Shown piece by piece: positions 8,097 through 17,363 of a DNA stretch of 28,894 bases. The stretch is from NCBI GenBank assembly GCA_028291445.1, contig JAQGIA010000157.1, forward strand, positions 1-28,894, given 5' to 3'. The notes under the pieces are model-generated. The model was not told the DNA's origin. It did not search any database and saw only the letters and a program-made list of their open reading frames with translations. Within the stretch, counting starts at the first letter, position 1. Each line of letters opens with the position of its first letter. Position numbers and translations under genes: made by a program. Source of the stretch: Belnapia sp. (GTDB lineage Bacteria; Pseudomonadota; Alphaproteobacteria; Acetobacterales; Acetobacteraceae).

Positions 8097-8931
8097 CCGG
8101 CCAGCCGATCCAACACAACTCGGACCATAGGGAGGCCGGACGATACCATGATGACTCCGAAATAATACAATGCGGCATACGCATCACATTGCGCTGAAGG
8201 CGATGCTTTGTGCCGGCTTTTGCCTTTCCACGGCGCCGCCTTTGTGCAGGTGCAGCATGGCTTACGTCAAGTGTGTCGAACCATAAATCGAAGTACCTGT
8301 GCCGTGCTCTTAGGTTAAGGAATCCGTAGCAAAGCGTATCCTGGCGATGCGAATGGAACGAATGGCCGACAACCAGCTAAATATCAATCATGTCAATGGT
8401 ATTTTGTGCTAATTTATCGATCAATGTTCGGGATTGAGAAGGTATTTTACGCGTCCGATCAGGGTCCGATCAGTAGGAGGCGTGGCGCGGACCCAACCGT
8501 GGCAGCGCTCTGATCTGGCATTCGCCTTGCGCCGCGATCGGCACGGTGGTCGCTGAGTGCAGCGTCGGCCTGTCGTCCTCGTGGCGCCTGACCATTGCCC
8601 TGAGCATGTCAGGCACCTTCCGGAACATCACACAGGAGACCTGGCGGGACATGGTCCAGCGGCCGGTGAAGGACCCCGTCGGTAGCGATCGGGATCCGGC
8701 AGGCCATGATTGCTGCCCACCTTTGCCCATGGTCGCCAGGCCCTGGCCTTCGATCGGCACGGGGTCGCACCGGGACCAGAAAGTGAACAGCCTTGTGGGA
8801 CCTGGCGGCCGAGCGCCACAACAGCTTGTGTCGACCCGCCCGGCGGGCAGCCCGAGTCGCGCGTCAGCGATTCGTTCGCGCGACTCGGACCATGCGCTTG
8901 ATTCGCTATATTATTTTTTGCACGTCCCGGG
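8097..8931. other. 835-nt non-coding stretch between the glycan cluster and a Crp/Fnr gene
   Basis: I see no gene I can defend here. About 8150-8450 is AT-rich and should contain the promoter of the minus-strand glycan cluster. A minus-strand TATTAT (near 8160) and an isolated perfect TTGACA (8391-8396) occur, but not at promoter spacing. A 10-nt direct repeat, GTCCGATCAG, occurs at 8453-8462 and 8464-8473. From about 8460 to 8890 the sequence is G/C-rich and all frames are short, without family motifs; it may be decayed coding DNA. Two hairpins occupy 8836-8888. Confidence 0.5.
8852..8888. repeat. 12-bp perfect inverted repeat with 13-nt loop
   Basis: Arms 8852-8863 and 8877-8888 are exact reverse complements, CCGAGTCGCGCG against CGCGCGACTCGG. 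A shorter G/C palindrome around 8836-8849 lies immediately to the left. On the plus strand a T-rich run (TTATTTTTTG, ~8909-8918) follows 20 nt later. On the minus strand the structure lies 43 nt beyond the stop of the Crp/Fnr gene, where it could end that transcript. Neither arrangement is a canonical intrinsic terminator. Confidence 0.55.
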
Positions 8932-9735
8932 CTACGGATTCACGCCTTGTTCTAACAGCGCCGCAGCGGTGCTGACGCGCCGGGGTTCGGGCGCCGGGTA
9001 TAGTCCCGGTGCGACCCGGGCGAAGTGCAGCCGCACCATCTGGTGGCACTCGCAGCTTGCCGATTCCAGCCCGGGGCGATCGGCGACCAGGATCCGGCCG
9101 CGGCGATGCCGGATCAGCCCACGCTGCTCCAGCGCCGCAACCACCCGGGTGATGGTGGTGCGGCGGACACCGAGCATATCGGCCAGGTATTCCTGGGTCA
9201 GCGGCAGTTCGGGCCGGCCCACGCGGTCCTGCAGGGTCAGCAACCAGCGGCAGGCCCGCGCCTCCACCGGATGCAGCGCGGCGCAGGCGACCGACTGCAG
9301 CACCTGCGCCAATAACGCCGCGCCATAGATGTCCAGCCGGTCCCGCAGGCTGGCGGAACTGGTCGCCGCGGCGGCCAGCCTACGGGCATCCAGCCGCAGG
9401 GCCGGGCCGCCGACCTGCACGACGGTACGGCACAACACGGGCTGCCCGCGCAGCCCGGCCAGGACGCCTTCGCAACCGATAGCCGCGGCTTCCGCCACCC
9501 GTCCGTCCCGGCCGACCGCGACCAGGGACAGCACGGTACCGCGGCCGGGGAAGATCACCTGGGTCAGCGGGCTGTCGGGTTCCTGCAGCACGGTCCCGGC
9601 GACCAGCGTGACGACCTCGCAATGGGGTGCCAGCAGGATCGCCTCGGTGGCCGTCAGGGAGTCCAGCAACCGGTTGCCGCACGTCCCATGAGCCGGCCTT
9701 TGGACACCCACCATCCCCTCCATCGCCTCCGCCAC
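8932..9735 (-). CDS. Crp/Fnr-family transcriptional regulator
   Basis: This protein of up to 267 aa has a cyclic-nucleotide-binding-like beta roll (about 25-120, including TQVIFPGRGTVLSLVAVGRDG), a long dimer helix and a Crp-type winged helix. The recognition region is LTQEYLADMLGVRRTTITRV (~179-198), followed by LEQRGLIRHRRG. The C-terminal SASCECH tail is common in a subgroup from Rhodospirillales and relatives. It lacks the N-terminal four-cysteine cluster of true Fnr, so it is not expected to carry an Fe-S cluster; the ligand is unknown. The start is ambiguous: GTG at 9735, ATG at 9723 or ATG at 9714 all lie in a G-rich GGAGG context. It lies downstream of acs on the same strand, 65 nt away, and may be co-transcribed with it. 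Confidence 0.88.
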   Translation of the reverse strand: MAEAMEGMVGVQRPAHGTCGNRLLDSLTATEAILLAPHCEVVTLVAGTVLQEPDSPLTQVIFPGRGTVLSLVAVGRDGRVAEAAAIGCEGVLAGLRGQPVLCRTVVQVGGPALRLDARRLAAAATSSASLRDRLDIYGAALLAQVLQSVACAALHPVEARACRWLLTLQDRVGRPELPLTQEYLADMLGVRRTTITRVVAALEQRGLIRHRRGRILVADRPGLESASCECHQMVRLHFARVAPGLYPAPEPRRVSTAAALLEQGVNP

Positions 9736-9800
9736 CCCCGGCTGTCATAGCGAGGAAGATGGCCGGAAGATGGAGCAGACATGGATTTTTTGAAAGACCC

Positions 9801-11735
<1,935 letters not shown>

Positions 11736-11906
11736 GGTCGGGCCTCCCCTGGCACACAGTCTTATAGGGGGTAGTTTGCCCATGCGGCCTTGTGCTGCGT
11801 CAATCGCGCGCCGGCCGCGGCGGGCGGATAAGGGTTCCGCCCAAGCGATCGCGCTCCGGCGGCAGTCCGATGCGGTTTCGTTCCGTATTGCCGGCCCGAG
11901 CCTGCC

Positions 11907-12275
11907 CTACAGCCCCGCATCCGCCGGCACCACCAGCATGCCGTCGACGATGCGCGACGGCACCGCCTCCAGGGCCTCGCCGACGCAGGGGCCGGTGACG
12001 CAGACGCCATCCTCGATCCGGAAGCGGGCGCCATGCACGGCGCAGATGATGTGGGTCTTCCGGGTATCGAGGACGCGATGCGGCAGGGGTTCCAGCGGCA
12101 GGCCGATATGCGGGCAGGAGTTCACATAGACCAGGACCTGCCCGGCCTTGCGCACCGCGAAAAGCCCGGTGAAGCCGCCCGGGGCGGCGGGAAAGCCGCG
12201 CGCCGCGTCCTCGCCGATCTCATCCGCACGGCACAGGATCCGTTCGGCCTCGCCCACCACCGCCTCAGCCATCAT
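11907..12275 (-). CDS. Small Rieske [2Fe-2S] ferredoxin-like protein
   Basis: This 122-aa single-domain Rieske protein carries the two cluster-binding boxes Cys54-Pro-His56 (NSCPHIGLPLE) and Cys78-Ala-Val-His81 (CAVHGARF), 21 residues apart as in Rieske ferredoxins. GVCVTGPC follows, as in ferredoxin components of dioxygenases or nitrite-reductase small-subunit-like proteins. It has no signal or membrane anchor, so it is a soluble electron carrier or domain partner. No oxygenase lies next to it. Its ATG at 12275 overlaps the TGA of the upstream GFA gene (ATGA); a second ATG at 12272 directly follows. AAGGA lies 3-6 nt upstream. It is the last gene of the EVE-GFA-Rieske operon. Confidence 0.9.
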   Translation of the reverse strand: MMAEAVVGEAERILCRADEIGEDAARGFPAAPGGFTGLFAVRKAGQVLVYVNSCPHIGLPLEPLPHRVLDTRKTHIICAVHGARFRIEDGVCVTGPCVGEALEAVPSRIVDGMLVVPADAGL

Positions 12276-12766
12276 GCATCCTTCGTCAGCCCGTGCCGCG
12301 CATGCCATTCGGCGATGCTTTCCTCCGGGTAGCGGTCGTGCCGGCGATCCTTCGGGCCGGCCTCCACCGCGACCCAGGGCGGCTTGAATTCCAGCATGAT
12401 GTGGGTGGTATCCGGCGCTGCCGGCAAGGGCGTATCGATGGCCGAGGCGAAGGGATGCACCAGCTCCGGCCAACGCGTGTCGTAAAGCCACAGGGCGCTG
12501 CCGCATTGGCTGCAGAAATGCCGCTCCCCCGGGCTGCGATGCGCCCGCGCATCCTCCGGGTTCTTCACCTTGGCGTGGTAGATGGTGATGTGCTGCTTGC
12601 CGGTGATCTTCAGCGTGGCATTGTCGGCCCCGAGGTTGATGGCATAGCCCCCGCCGCCCTGGGTCTTGCGGCAGATGGAGCAGTAGCAGCGCTGGTACGG
12701 ATAGGGGTGGGGGCTTTCCACCCGGAATGTCACCGCGCCGCATTGGCAGGACCCGTCGAGCCGCAT
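12272..12766 (-). CDS. GFA-family (glutathione-dependent formaldehyde-activating-like) zinc protein
   Basis: This 164-aa protein has the full GFA/CENP-V cysteine pattern: C-x-C at 7-9 (GSCQCGAVTF), C-x-C-x2-C at 27-32 (CYCSICRKTQG) and C-x2-C at 85-88 (FCSQCGSALW). These bind two zinc ions. In Gfa the fold was described as binding S-hydroxymethylglutathione, but most homologues have no proven reaction, so the substrate is open. The start is at 12766 with a strong GGGAGGTGAG ribosome site, 2 nt after the stop of the EVE gene. Its stop overlaps the Rieske start, giving tight translational coupling. Family assignment is firm. Confidence 0.92.
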   Translation of the reverse strand: MRLDGSCQCGAVTFRVESPHPYPYQRCYCSICRKTQGGGGYAINLGADNATLKITGKQHITIYHAKVKNPEDARAHRSPGERHFCSQCGSALWLYDTRWPELVHPFASAIDTPLPAAPDTTHIMLEFKPPWVAVEAGPKDRRHDRYPEESIAEWHARHGLTKDA

Positions 12767-12768
12767 GC

Positions 12769-13194
12769 TCACCTCCCTTTGGGCGGCTTCCAGCCGCCCA
12801 TCTCGCACAGCATGGCCCAATGATCCTCGCCGATGGGCATCACGGAAAGGCGCGATTGCCGCACCAGCGCCAATTCGGCCAATTCCGGCGTCGCCTTGAT
12901 GGTGGCCAGGGTGACCGGCCGCGGCACCGGGGAGATCGCCCGCATGTCGACGCAGACCCAGCGGCCGGTCTCGTCGCTGGGGTCCTGGTAGGCCTCGCGC
13001 ACCACCTCCACCACGCCGACGATCTCCTTGCCGATGTTGGAATGGTAGAAGAATGCCTGGTCGCCCTGCCGCATGGTCCGGAGATTCTTGGCGGCGAGCG
13101 CGTTGCGCACGCCGGTCCAGGGCTCGACCTTGTTGGCGACCTGCTGGTCCCAGGAAAACGCGTCGGGCTCGCTCTTCACCAGCCAATGGGCCAT
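12769..13194 (-). CDS. EVE-domain protein
   Basis: This 141-aa protein is a single EVE domain (PUA-like fold). It opens MAHWLVKSEPDAFSWDQQ and has GVRNALAAKNLRTMRQGDQ, FYHSNIGKEIVGVVEV, and RWVCVDMRA before the C-terminal strands. This is the standard length and pattern of bacterial EVE proteins, which bind modified bases in nucleic acids; the exact ligand is unknown here. It is the first gene of a three-gene operon (EVE, GFA, Rieske) with 2-nt and -4-nt junctions. A 10-bp hairpin sits 2 nt upstream of its ATG and takes the place of a normal ribosome site. Confidence 0.93.
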   Translation of the reverse strand: MAHWLVKSEPDAFSWDQQVANKVEPWTGVRNALAAKNLRTMRQGDQAFFYHSNIGKEIVGVVEVVREAYQDPSDETGRWVCVDMRAISPVPRPVTLATIKATPELAELALVRQSRLSVMPIGEDHWAMLCEMGGWKPPKGR

Positions 13195-13195
13195 C

Positions 13196-13222
13196 GGATC
13201 ATCCCTGTTTCGGGGATGATCC
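13196..13222. repeat. 10-bp hairpin just upstream of the EVE start codon
   Basis: GGATCATCCC (13196-13205) and GGGATGATCC (13213-13222) form a perfect 10-bp stem with a 7-nt loop. It lies between the stop of the upstream solute-binding gene (12 nt away) and the EVE ATG (1 nt away). It could end the upstream transcript or fold over the EVE ribosome site. There is no T-tract. Confidence 0.7.
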
Positions 13223-13234
13223 TAACCCAAGGCG

Positions 13235-14464
13235 TCAGGCGCGAACCAGCGGGCAGCCGCCCTCGCTCAGCGGCCGCCAGGCATCCTCCGGCGCGATGGT
13301 CGCCAGGGCCATGTTGAAATCATACTGGTGGCGGGATTCGGCGGCCGGCTTCACCTGCCAGAGATACATCACATGCAGGGTCCGGCCATCCTCGCGGATG
13401 CGGACATCGCTGTTGTAGAAGTCGTTCACCGGCATCGCCTTCATCTTCGCCGCCACCGCATCGGCATCCAGCCCGCCGATCTCGCGCGCCGCCTTCAGCC
13501 AATGGGTCACGCCGGTATAGACGGCGGCATGCTGCAGGCCGGGGGGGCTGTTCATCCTGGCGATGTAGCGACGGGACCAGGCGCGGGTCGCATCCGTCAT
13601 GTCCCAGTAGAAGCTGTCGGTATAGACCATCCCCTCGCAGGTGCGCTGGCCAAGCGCCACCACGTCGGTCACCTGCACCAGCAGGGTCGCCAGCTTGGTG
13701 CCGCCGCGGGTGATGCCGAATTCGGCCGCCTGCTTGATGCAATTCTGCAGGTCGACCCCGGCCAGCGCCATGCCGATGACCTTGGCGCCCGAGGCCCGCG
13801 CCTGGATCAGGAAGGCGGAGAAATCCGCGTTGTTCAGCGGCGCCCGCACCGTGCCGAGCACGCGCCCGCCGTTGGCCTTCACCGCCGCCATGGAATCGCG
13901 TTCCAGCGCATGGCCGAAGGCGTAGTCGGAGGTGATGAAATACCAGGTATCGCCGCCGGACTTGGTCAGCGCGGTGCCGGTGCCATGCGCCAGCGCATAG
14001 GTGTCGAAGCCGAAGTGCATCCCATAGGGGGAGCATTTGCTGCCCGTCATGTCCGAGGTGGCGGGGCCGGTGATGAGGTAGATCCGCTTCTTCTCGCGGC
14101 AGACCTCCTGGATGGCGAGGCCGGAGGAACTCGCGGCGCCATCGACCAGCACATCGACGCCGAGGTTGTCGATCCATTCCCGCGCCAGGGCGGCGGAGAC
14201 ATCGGCGCGGTTCTGGCCATCCGCCTGGCGGAGGGTGATGGGGCGGCCGAGCAGGCTGCCGCCGAAATCCTGCACCGCCAGGTCGGCGGCGACCCGGTTG
14301 CCGGGGCCGCCGACATCCTTGAACGGCCCGCTCATGTCGCTGAGCAGGCCGATCTGCACGGGGCGGCCAGCCTGGCTTCCCCCTTGGGCCCGCAAAAGCC
14401 CGGGTGCGGCGAAAGGTGCCGCGGCCAGCCCGGCCAACATGGCGCGGCGTTCGATCTTGGACAT
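13235..14464 (-). CDS. ABC transporter substrate-binding protein (branched-chain amino acid type)
   Basis: This 409-aa periplasmic binding protein is of the LivJ/UrtA type (Peripla_BP_6). The N-terminus MSKIERRAMLAGLAAAPFAA ending in an LRAQ-like cleavage site is a Tat-like export signal with an Arg pair. The mature part opens RPVQIGLLSDMSGPFKDVGGPG, the usual first strand and ligand loop. Further family marks are GAASSSGLAIQEVCREK and GDTWYFITSDYAFGHALE. It should deliver an amino acid, urea, amide or aromatic acid to an inner-membrane ABC permease. No permease or ATPase genes are next to it, so it is an orphan binding protein here. GGGAGAA lies ~11 nt before the ATG. Ligand unknown. Confidence 0.92.
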   Translation of the reverse strand: MSKIERRAMLAGLAAAPFAAPGLLRAQGGSQAGRPVQIGLLSDMSGPFKDVGGPGNRVAADLAVQDFGGSLLGRPITLRQADGQNRADVSAALAREWIDNLGVDVLVDGAASSSGLAIQEVCREKKRIYLITGPATSDMTGSKCSPYGMHFGFDTYALAHGTGTALTKSGGDTWYFITSDYAFGHALERDSMAAVKANGGRVLGTVRAPLNNADFSAFLIQARASGAKVIGMALAGVDLQNCIKQAAEFGITRGGTKLATLLVQVTDVVALGQRTCEGMVYTDSFYWDMTDATRAWSRRYIARMNSPPGLQHAAVYTGVTHWLKAAREIGGLDADAVAAKMKAMPVNDFYNSDVRIREDGRTLHVMYLWQVKPAAESRHQYDFNMALATIAPEDAWRPLSEGGCPLVRA

Positions 14465-14517
14465 GGTCTTGATTCTCCCTGGGCGAAACTATCCCAGGTC
14501 GCGACCATGCCGCCAAG

Positions 14518-14590
14518 CCTGCCGGCTAAGCCGGCGGGTGGCCTTGCCGGCTGAACCGGCGGGTGGCCTTGCCGGCTAGCCGGCGGGCGG
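14518..14590. repeat. Three tandem 24-25-nt units, each with a GCCGGC palindrome
   Basis: Units 14518-14541, 14542-14566 and 14567-14590 read roughly CCTTGCCGGCTxAxCCGGCGGGTGG. Each can form its own 6-7-bp hairpin, and the differences fall mostly in the loop. The third unit contains the stop codon of the GST gene. Confidence 0.85.
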
Positions 14591-15169
14591 CATCGTCTGC
14601 GCCAGCGGCGGCAGCGCCACCACCTTGGCGTACCATGCCTCCAGCTTCGGATGGCCGGGCCGCCAGGGCTCGTGCGGGAAGCGGAAGTCGAGGTAGCCGA
14701 GGGCGCAGCCGATGGTGATCTCGCCGATGGTGGTCAGCATGCCGAGCGTGGCGGCTTCCGCCTCCAGCACGTCGAGCGCGCGGGTCACCTTGGCCTGCTG
14801 CATGACGATATAGTCGATGCGGCCCTGGTCCTGTGGCAGCGCCACCTCGCGCCGGCGGGGCTGGCTGGCATCGAGGATGCCGTCGCCCAGCGCCTGCTGG
14901 CGCAGCGCGGTCCAGCGGGCGGGACCCGCGGCCGGGAACAGCTTCGGTGCATCGCCCAGGCTGTCGAGATATTCGCAGATGACCGGGCTGTCATAGAGCG
15001 GAACGCCTTCGTCGGTGACCAGCGACGGCACCTTGGCCAGCGGGTTGATGGGCAGCAGCGCCGGATCGGTGGTGCCGACGCTCCATTGCTCCAGCGGCAC
15101 GCCGCGGGCGATGGCGGCCGCGGTGCATTTGCGGACATAGGGGCTGGCGGGCGAGAAGGCGATCTTCAT
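14576..15169 (-). CDS. Glutathione S-transferase family protein
   Basis: This 197-aa protein has an N-terminal thioredoxin-like domain starting MKIAFSPASPYVRKC, with the active-site Ser/Cys helix. Next come NPLAKVPSLVTDEG with the cis-proline of the glutathione site and LYDSPVICEYLDSL, the usual E/D-S contact with glutathione's gamma-Glu. An all-helical C-terminal domain follows, with GEITIGCALGYLDFRFPH, the hydrophobic-staple region. It is close to the YibF-like group of proteobacterial GSTs, which have no clear detoxification substrate. GGAGG lies 7 nt before the ATG. It is divergent from the ketopantoate-reductase-like gene across 113 nt. The stop lies in a triple palindrome array. Confidence 0.92.
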   Translation of the reverse strand: MKIAFSPASPYVRKCTAAAIARGVPLEQWSVGTTDPALLPINPLAKVPSLVTDEGVPLYDSPVICEYLDSLGDAPKLFPAAGPARWTALRQQALGDGILDASQPRRREVALPQDQGRIDYIVMQQAKVTRALDVLEAEAATLGMLTTIGEITIGCALGYLDFRFPHEPWRPGHPKLEAWYAKVVALPPLAQTMPPAG

Positions 15170-15282
15170 GCGGCGTTCCTCCGGGAGCAGCCGGAACCAT
15201 GGGTCAGCCCGGCGCCGCCCGCAAGGTTGGACGCCGGGCCGAATTGCTTCGATGATCCGCCCGAATTCCCGAGGAGCATCCC

Positions 15283-16206
15283 ATGCGAATTGCAGTGATC
15301 GGAGCCGGCGGCGTCGGCGGCGGCTTTGGCGTGGCGCTGGCCAAGGCGGGGGCGGACGTGACCTTCCTCGCCCGCGGCGCGCATCTCGCCGCGATGCGGG
15401 AGAAGGGCCTGCGCATCGAGGGCGGCCGCGGCGACAGCCATCTGCTGCCGACCCAGGCGACCGACGACCCGGCCGCCATCGGCGTGGTCGACCTCGTGCT
15501 GTTCTGCGTCAAGCTGTGGGATGTCGAGAGCGCCGGCGAGCGCATCAAGCCCCTGGTCGGGCCGGAGACCGCGGTGCTGCCGCTGCAGAACGGGATCGAC
15601 GCCAGCGACCGGCTGCTGCCCATCCTCGGCCCGCGCGCCGTCATGGGCGGCGTCGCCCAGATCAGCGCCACCATCGCCGAGCCGGGGGTGATCCGCCAGA
15701 CCGGCACCTTCATGCGGATGATCTTCGGCGAGCTGGACGGCACCCGCAGCGCCCGCGCCGAGGCTTTCCTGGCGCTCTGCGAGAAGGCCGGCTTCGACGC
15801 CACGCTCAGCCCCGCCATCGTCACCGAGCTGTGGATGAAATTCATCATGCTGGCCAGCAACGCCGGCATGACGGCCCTGACGCGCCAGCCCATCGGCAAG
15901 CTGCGCGACGACCCCGATATCGCCCCCTATTTCACCGCCGCCTACCGGGAGGTGATCGACGTCGCCCGCGCCAAGGGCATCCCGCTGCCGGCCGACGTGG
16001 AGCAGAAGATGGCCGGATTCAACAGGAACTCGCCGCCGCAGATGATGGCCTCCATGGCGGTCGACCTGATCCGCGGCAACCGGATCGAGCTGCCCTGGCT
16101 GTCCGGCAAGGTGATGGCGATGGGCAAGGAGCTGGGCGTGCCGACGCCGACCCATGCCATGATCTATGCGGCGCTGAAGCCCTATGTGGACGGCGCTCCC
16201 GGATGA
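15283..16206 (+). CDS. 2-dehydropantoate 2-reductase (ketopantoate reductase) family protein
   Basis: This 307-aa protein has an N-terminal Rossmann NADPH site, MRIAVIGAGGVGGGFGVALA (G-x-G-x2-G at 7-12), then VLFCVKLWD and VLPLQNGID. The C-terminal helical domain carries ELWMKFIMLASNAGMTALTR, whose Lys matches the catalytic lysine of PanE. Authentic PanE makes pantoate for CoA synthesis. Many paralogues act on other 2-keto acids, and a second family member lies at 27144-28094, so I do not assign panE. GAGGAG lies 7 nt before the ATG. It is divergent from the GST gene, and the Bug-type binding protein follows 62 nt downstream on the same strand. Confidence 0.9.
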   Translation: MRIAVIGAGGVGGGFGVALAKAGADVTFLARGAHLAAMREKGLRIEGGRGDSHLLPTQATDDPAAIGVVDLVLFCVKLWDVESAGERIKPLVGPETAVLPLQNGIDASDRLLPILGPRAVMGGVAQISATIAEPGVIRQTGTFMRMIFGELDGTRSARAEAFLALCEKAGFDATLSPAIVTELWMKFIMLASNAGMTALTRQPIGKLRDDPDIAPYFTAAYREVIDVARAKGIPLPADVEQKMAGFNRNSPPQMMASMAVDLIRGNRIELPWLSGKVMAMGKELGVPTPTHAMIYAALKPYVDGAPG

Positions 16207-16268
16207 CCTAAGCTCCCGGTGACTGCGAGGGCGGCCAACGCCCCGCAGACCATAGGGAGTATCTGTCC

Positions 16269-17285
16269 ATGGATCGCCGCAGCCTGCTGCCGGTACTTGC
16301 CGGCCTGCCCTTCGCCCGGCCCGCCGCGGCGCAGCGACCTCCCCAAAGCCCGGCTGCCCAAAGCCCGGCCGTCCAGAGTCCTGCCGTCTGGAGTCCGGAC
16401 CGGCCGGTCCGGCTGGTGGTCGGCTTCGCCCCGGGCGGCAGTACGGATACCACGGCCCGCATCCTCGCCCAGGCCATCACCGCCGGCCTCGGCCAGCCGG
16501 TCCTGGTCGAGAACCGCACCGGCGCGGCCGGCAATGTCGGCACCGAATACGTCGCCCGCAGCGCGCCGGACGGCCAGGTGCTGGTGGTCGCCTCCATGGG
16601 GTCCCACGCCACCAATGCCGCGCTGTACCGGAACCTGCCCTTCGATCCGGTCAAGGATTTCGCCGCGGTTTCGCTGGTCGCGCTCAGCGCCGCCCTGCTG
16701 GTGGTCCACCCGAGCCTGGACGTTGCTGATGTGGCGGCACTGGTGGCCCGGGCCAAGGCCAATCCGGGGAGCCTGAATTGCGGCACCGCCGGCGCCGGCA
16801 GCACCCAGCACTTCGCCATGGCCCTGTTCGAGCACCAGGCGGGGGTGCGCTTCACCCAGGTTTCCTACCGCGGCGGCGCCCCGGCCATGACCGACCTGGT
16901 CTCTGGCCGGCTGGACCTGATGTTCACCCCCGTGGTGGAGACGATTCAGCAGGTCCGCGCCGGTCAGGTCCGGGCGCTCGGCATCACCCGGGAGGTACGC
17001 TCCGCCCAACTGCCGGAGATCCCGGCGGTGGCGGAGGCGATCCCGGGCTACAGCTTCAACAGCTGGCTCGGCCTGTTCGCCCCGGCCGGGACGCCGCCGG
17101 CAGCGCTGGCCCGGCTGTCCCGCGAGGTGGCGGCCGGACTGCGCACGCCTGAGACTCGGGAGCGGCTGGAACAGCTCGGCTACCAGCCGGTCGGCAGCAC
17201 GCCGGAGGAATTCGCCCGCTTCTTCGCCGCGGAATTGCCGCGGGTGGCCGAATTGGTGCGGCTTTCCGGTGCCACGGTGGAGTGA
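16269..17285 (+). CDS. Tripartite tricarboxylate transporter substrate-binding protein (Bug family)
   Basis: This 338-aa periplasmic solute receptor starts MDRRSLLPVLAGLPFARPAAAQ, a signal peptide with an AAAQ-type cleavage site. A 15-bp DNA tandem repeat then encodes a Ser-Pro-Ala-rich linker. The Bug fold follows: PVRLVVGFAPGGSTDTTAR (ligand loop), VENRTGAAGNVGTEYVARS, NCGTAGAGSTQHFAM, and VSYRGGAPAMTDLVSGRLDLM. Such proteins bind carboxylates, amides or nicotinate-like compounds for TctAB-type permeases. No permease gene is nearby, which is common for this expanded family. AGGGAG lies about 10 nt before the ATG. Ligand not predictable. Confidence 0.94.
   Translation: MDRRSLLPVLAGLPFARPAAAQRPPQSPAAQSPAVQSPAVWSPDRPVRLVVGFAPGGSTDTTARILAQAITAGLGQPVLVENRTGAAGNVGTEYVARSAPDGQVLVVASMGSHATNAALYRNLPFDPVKDFAAVSLVALSAALLVVHPSLDVADVAALVARAKANPGSLNCGTAGAGSTQHFAMALFEHQAGVRFTQVSYRGGAPAMTDLVSGRLDLMFTPVVETIQQVRAGQVRALGITREVRSAQLPEIPAVAEAIPGYSFNSWLGLFAPAGTPPAALARLSREVAAGLRTPETRERLEQLGYQPVGSTPEEFARFFAAELPRVAELVRLSGATVE
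16344..16397 (+). repeat. 15-bp tandem repeat within the Bug gene
   Basis: Three full units (16344-16358, 16359-16373, 16374-16388) and a partial fourth encode successive Gln-Ser-Pro-Ala-(Ala/Val) pentapeptides just after the signal peptide. The first two units differ at only two bases. Confidence 0.85.
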
Positions 17286-17363
17286 TCGGGCGAGAATGCC
17301 ATGTTGCCCCTGACAAACCGCGCGGATCGCGCTATCCCGCGCTGATCCGAAGGAGTGCAGTGC

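Noticed and set aside
8391..8396. Perfect TTGACA -35 element on the minus strand
   Set aside because: No acceptable -10 lies 16-18 nt downstream, and it is about 300 nt from the nearest start.
8475..8559. AGGAGG followed by GTG with a 24-codon frame in the long gap
   Set aside because: The spacing of 1 nt is too short for a ribosome site and the short product has no recognisable feature.
8546..8940. Possible transposase remnant in the G/C-rich half of the long gap
   Set aside because: Several frames are open by composition, but none shows DDE, helix-turn-helix or recombinase motifs, and no terminal inverted repeats were found.
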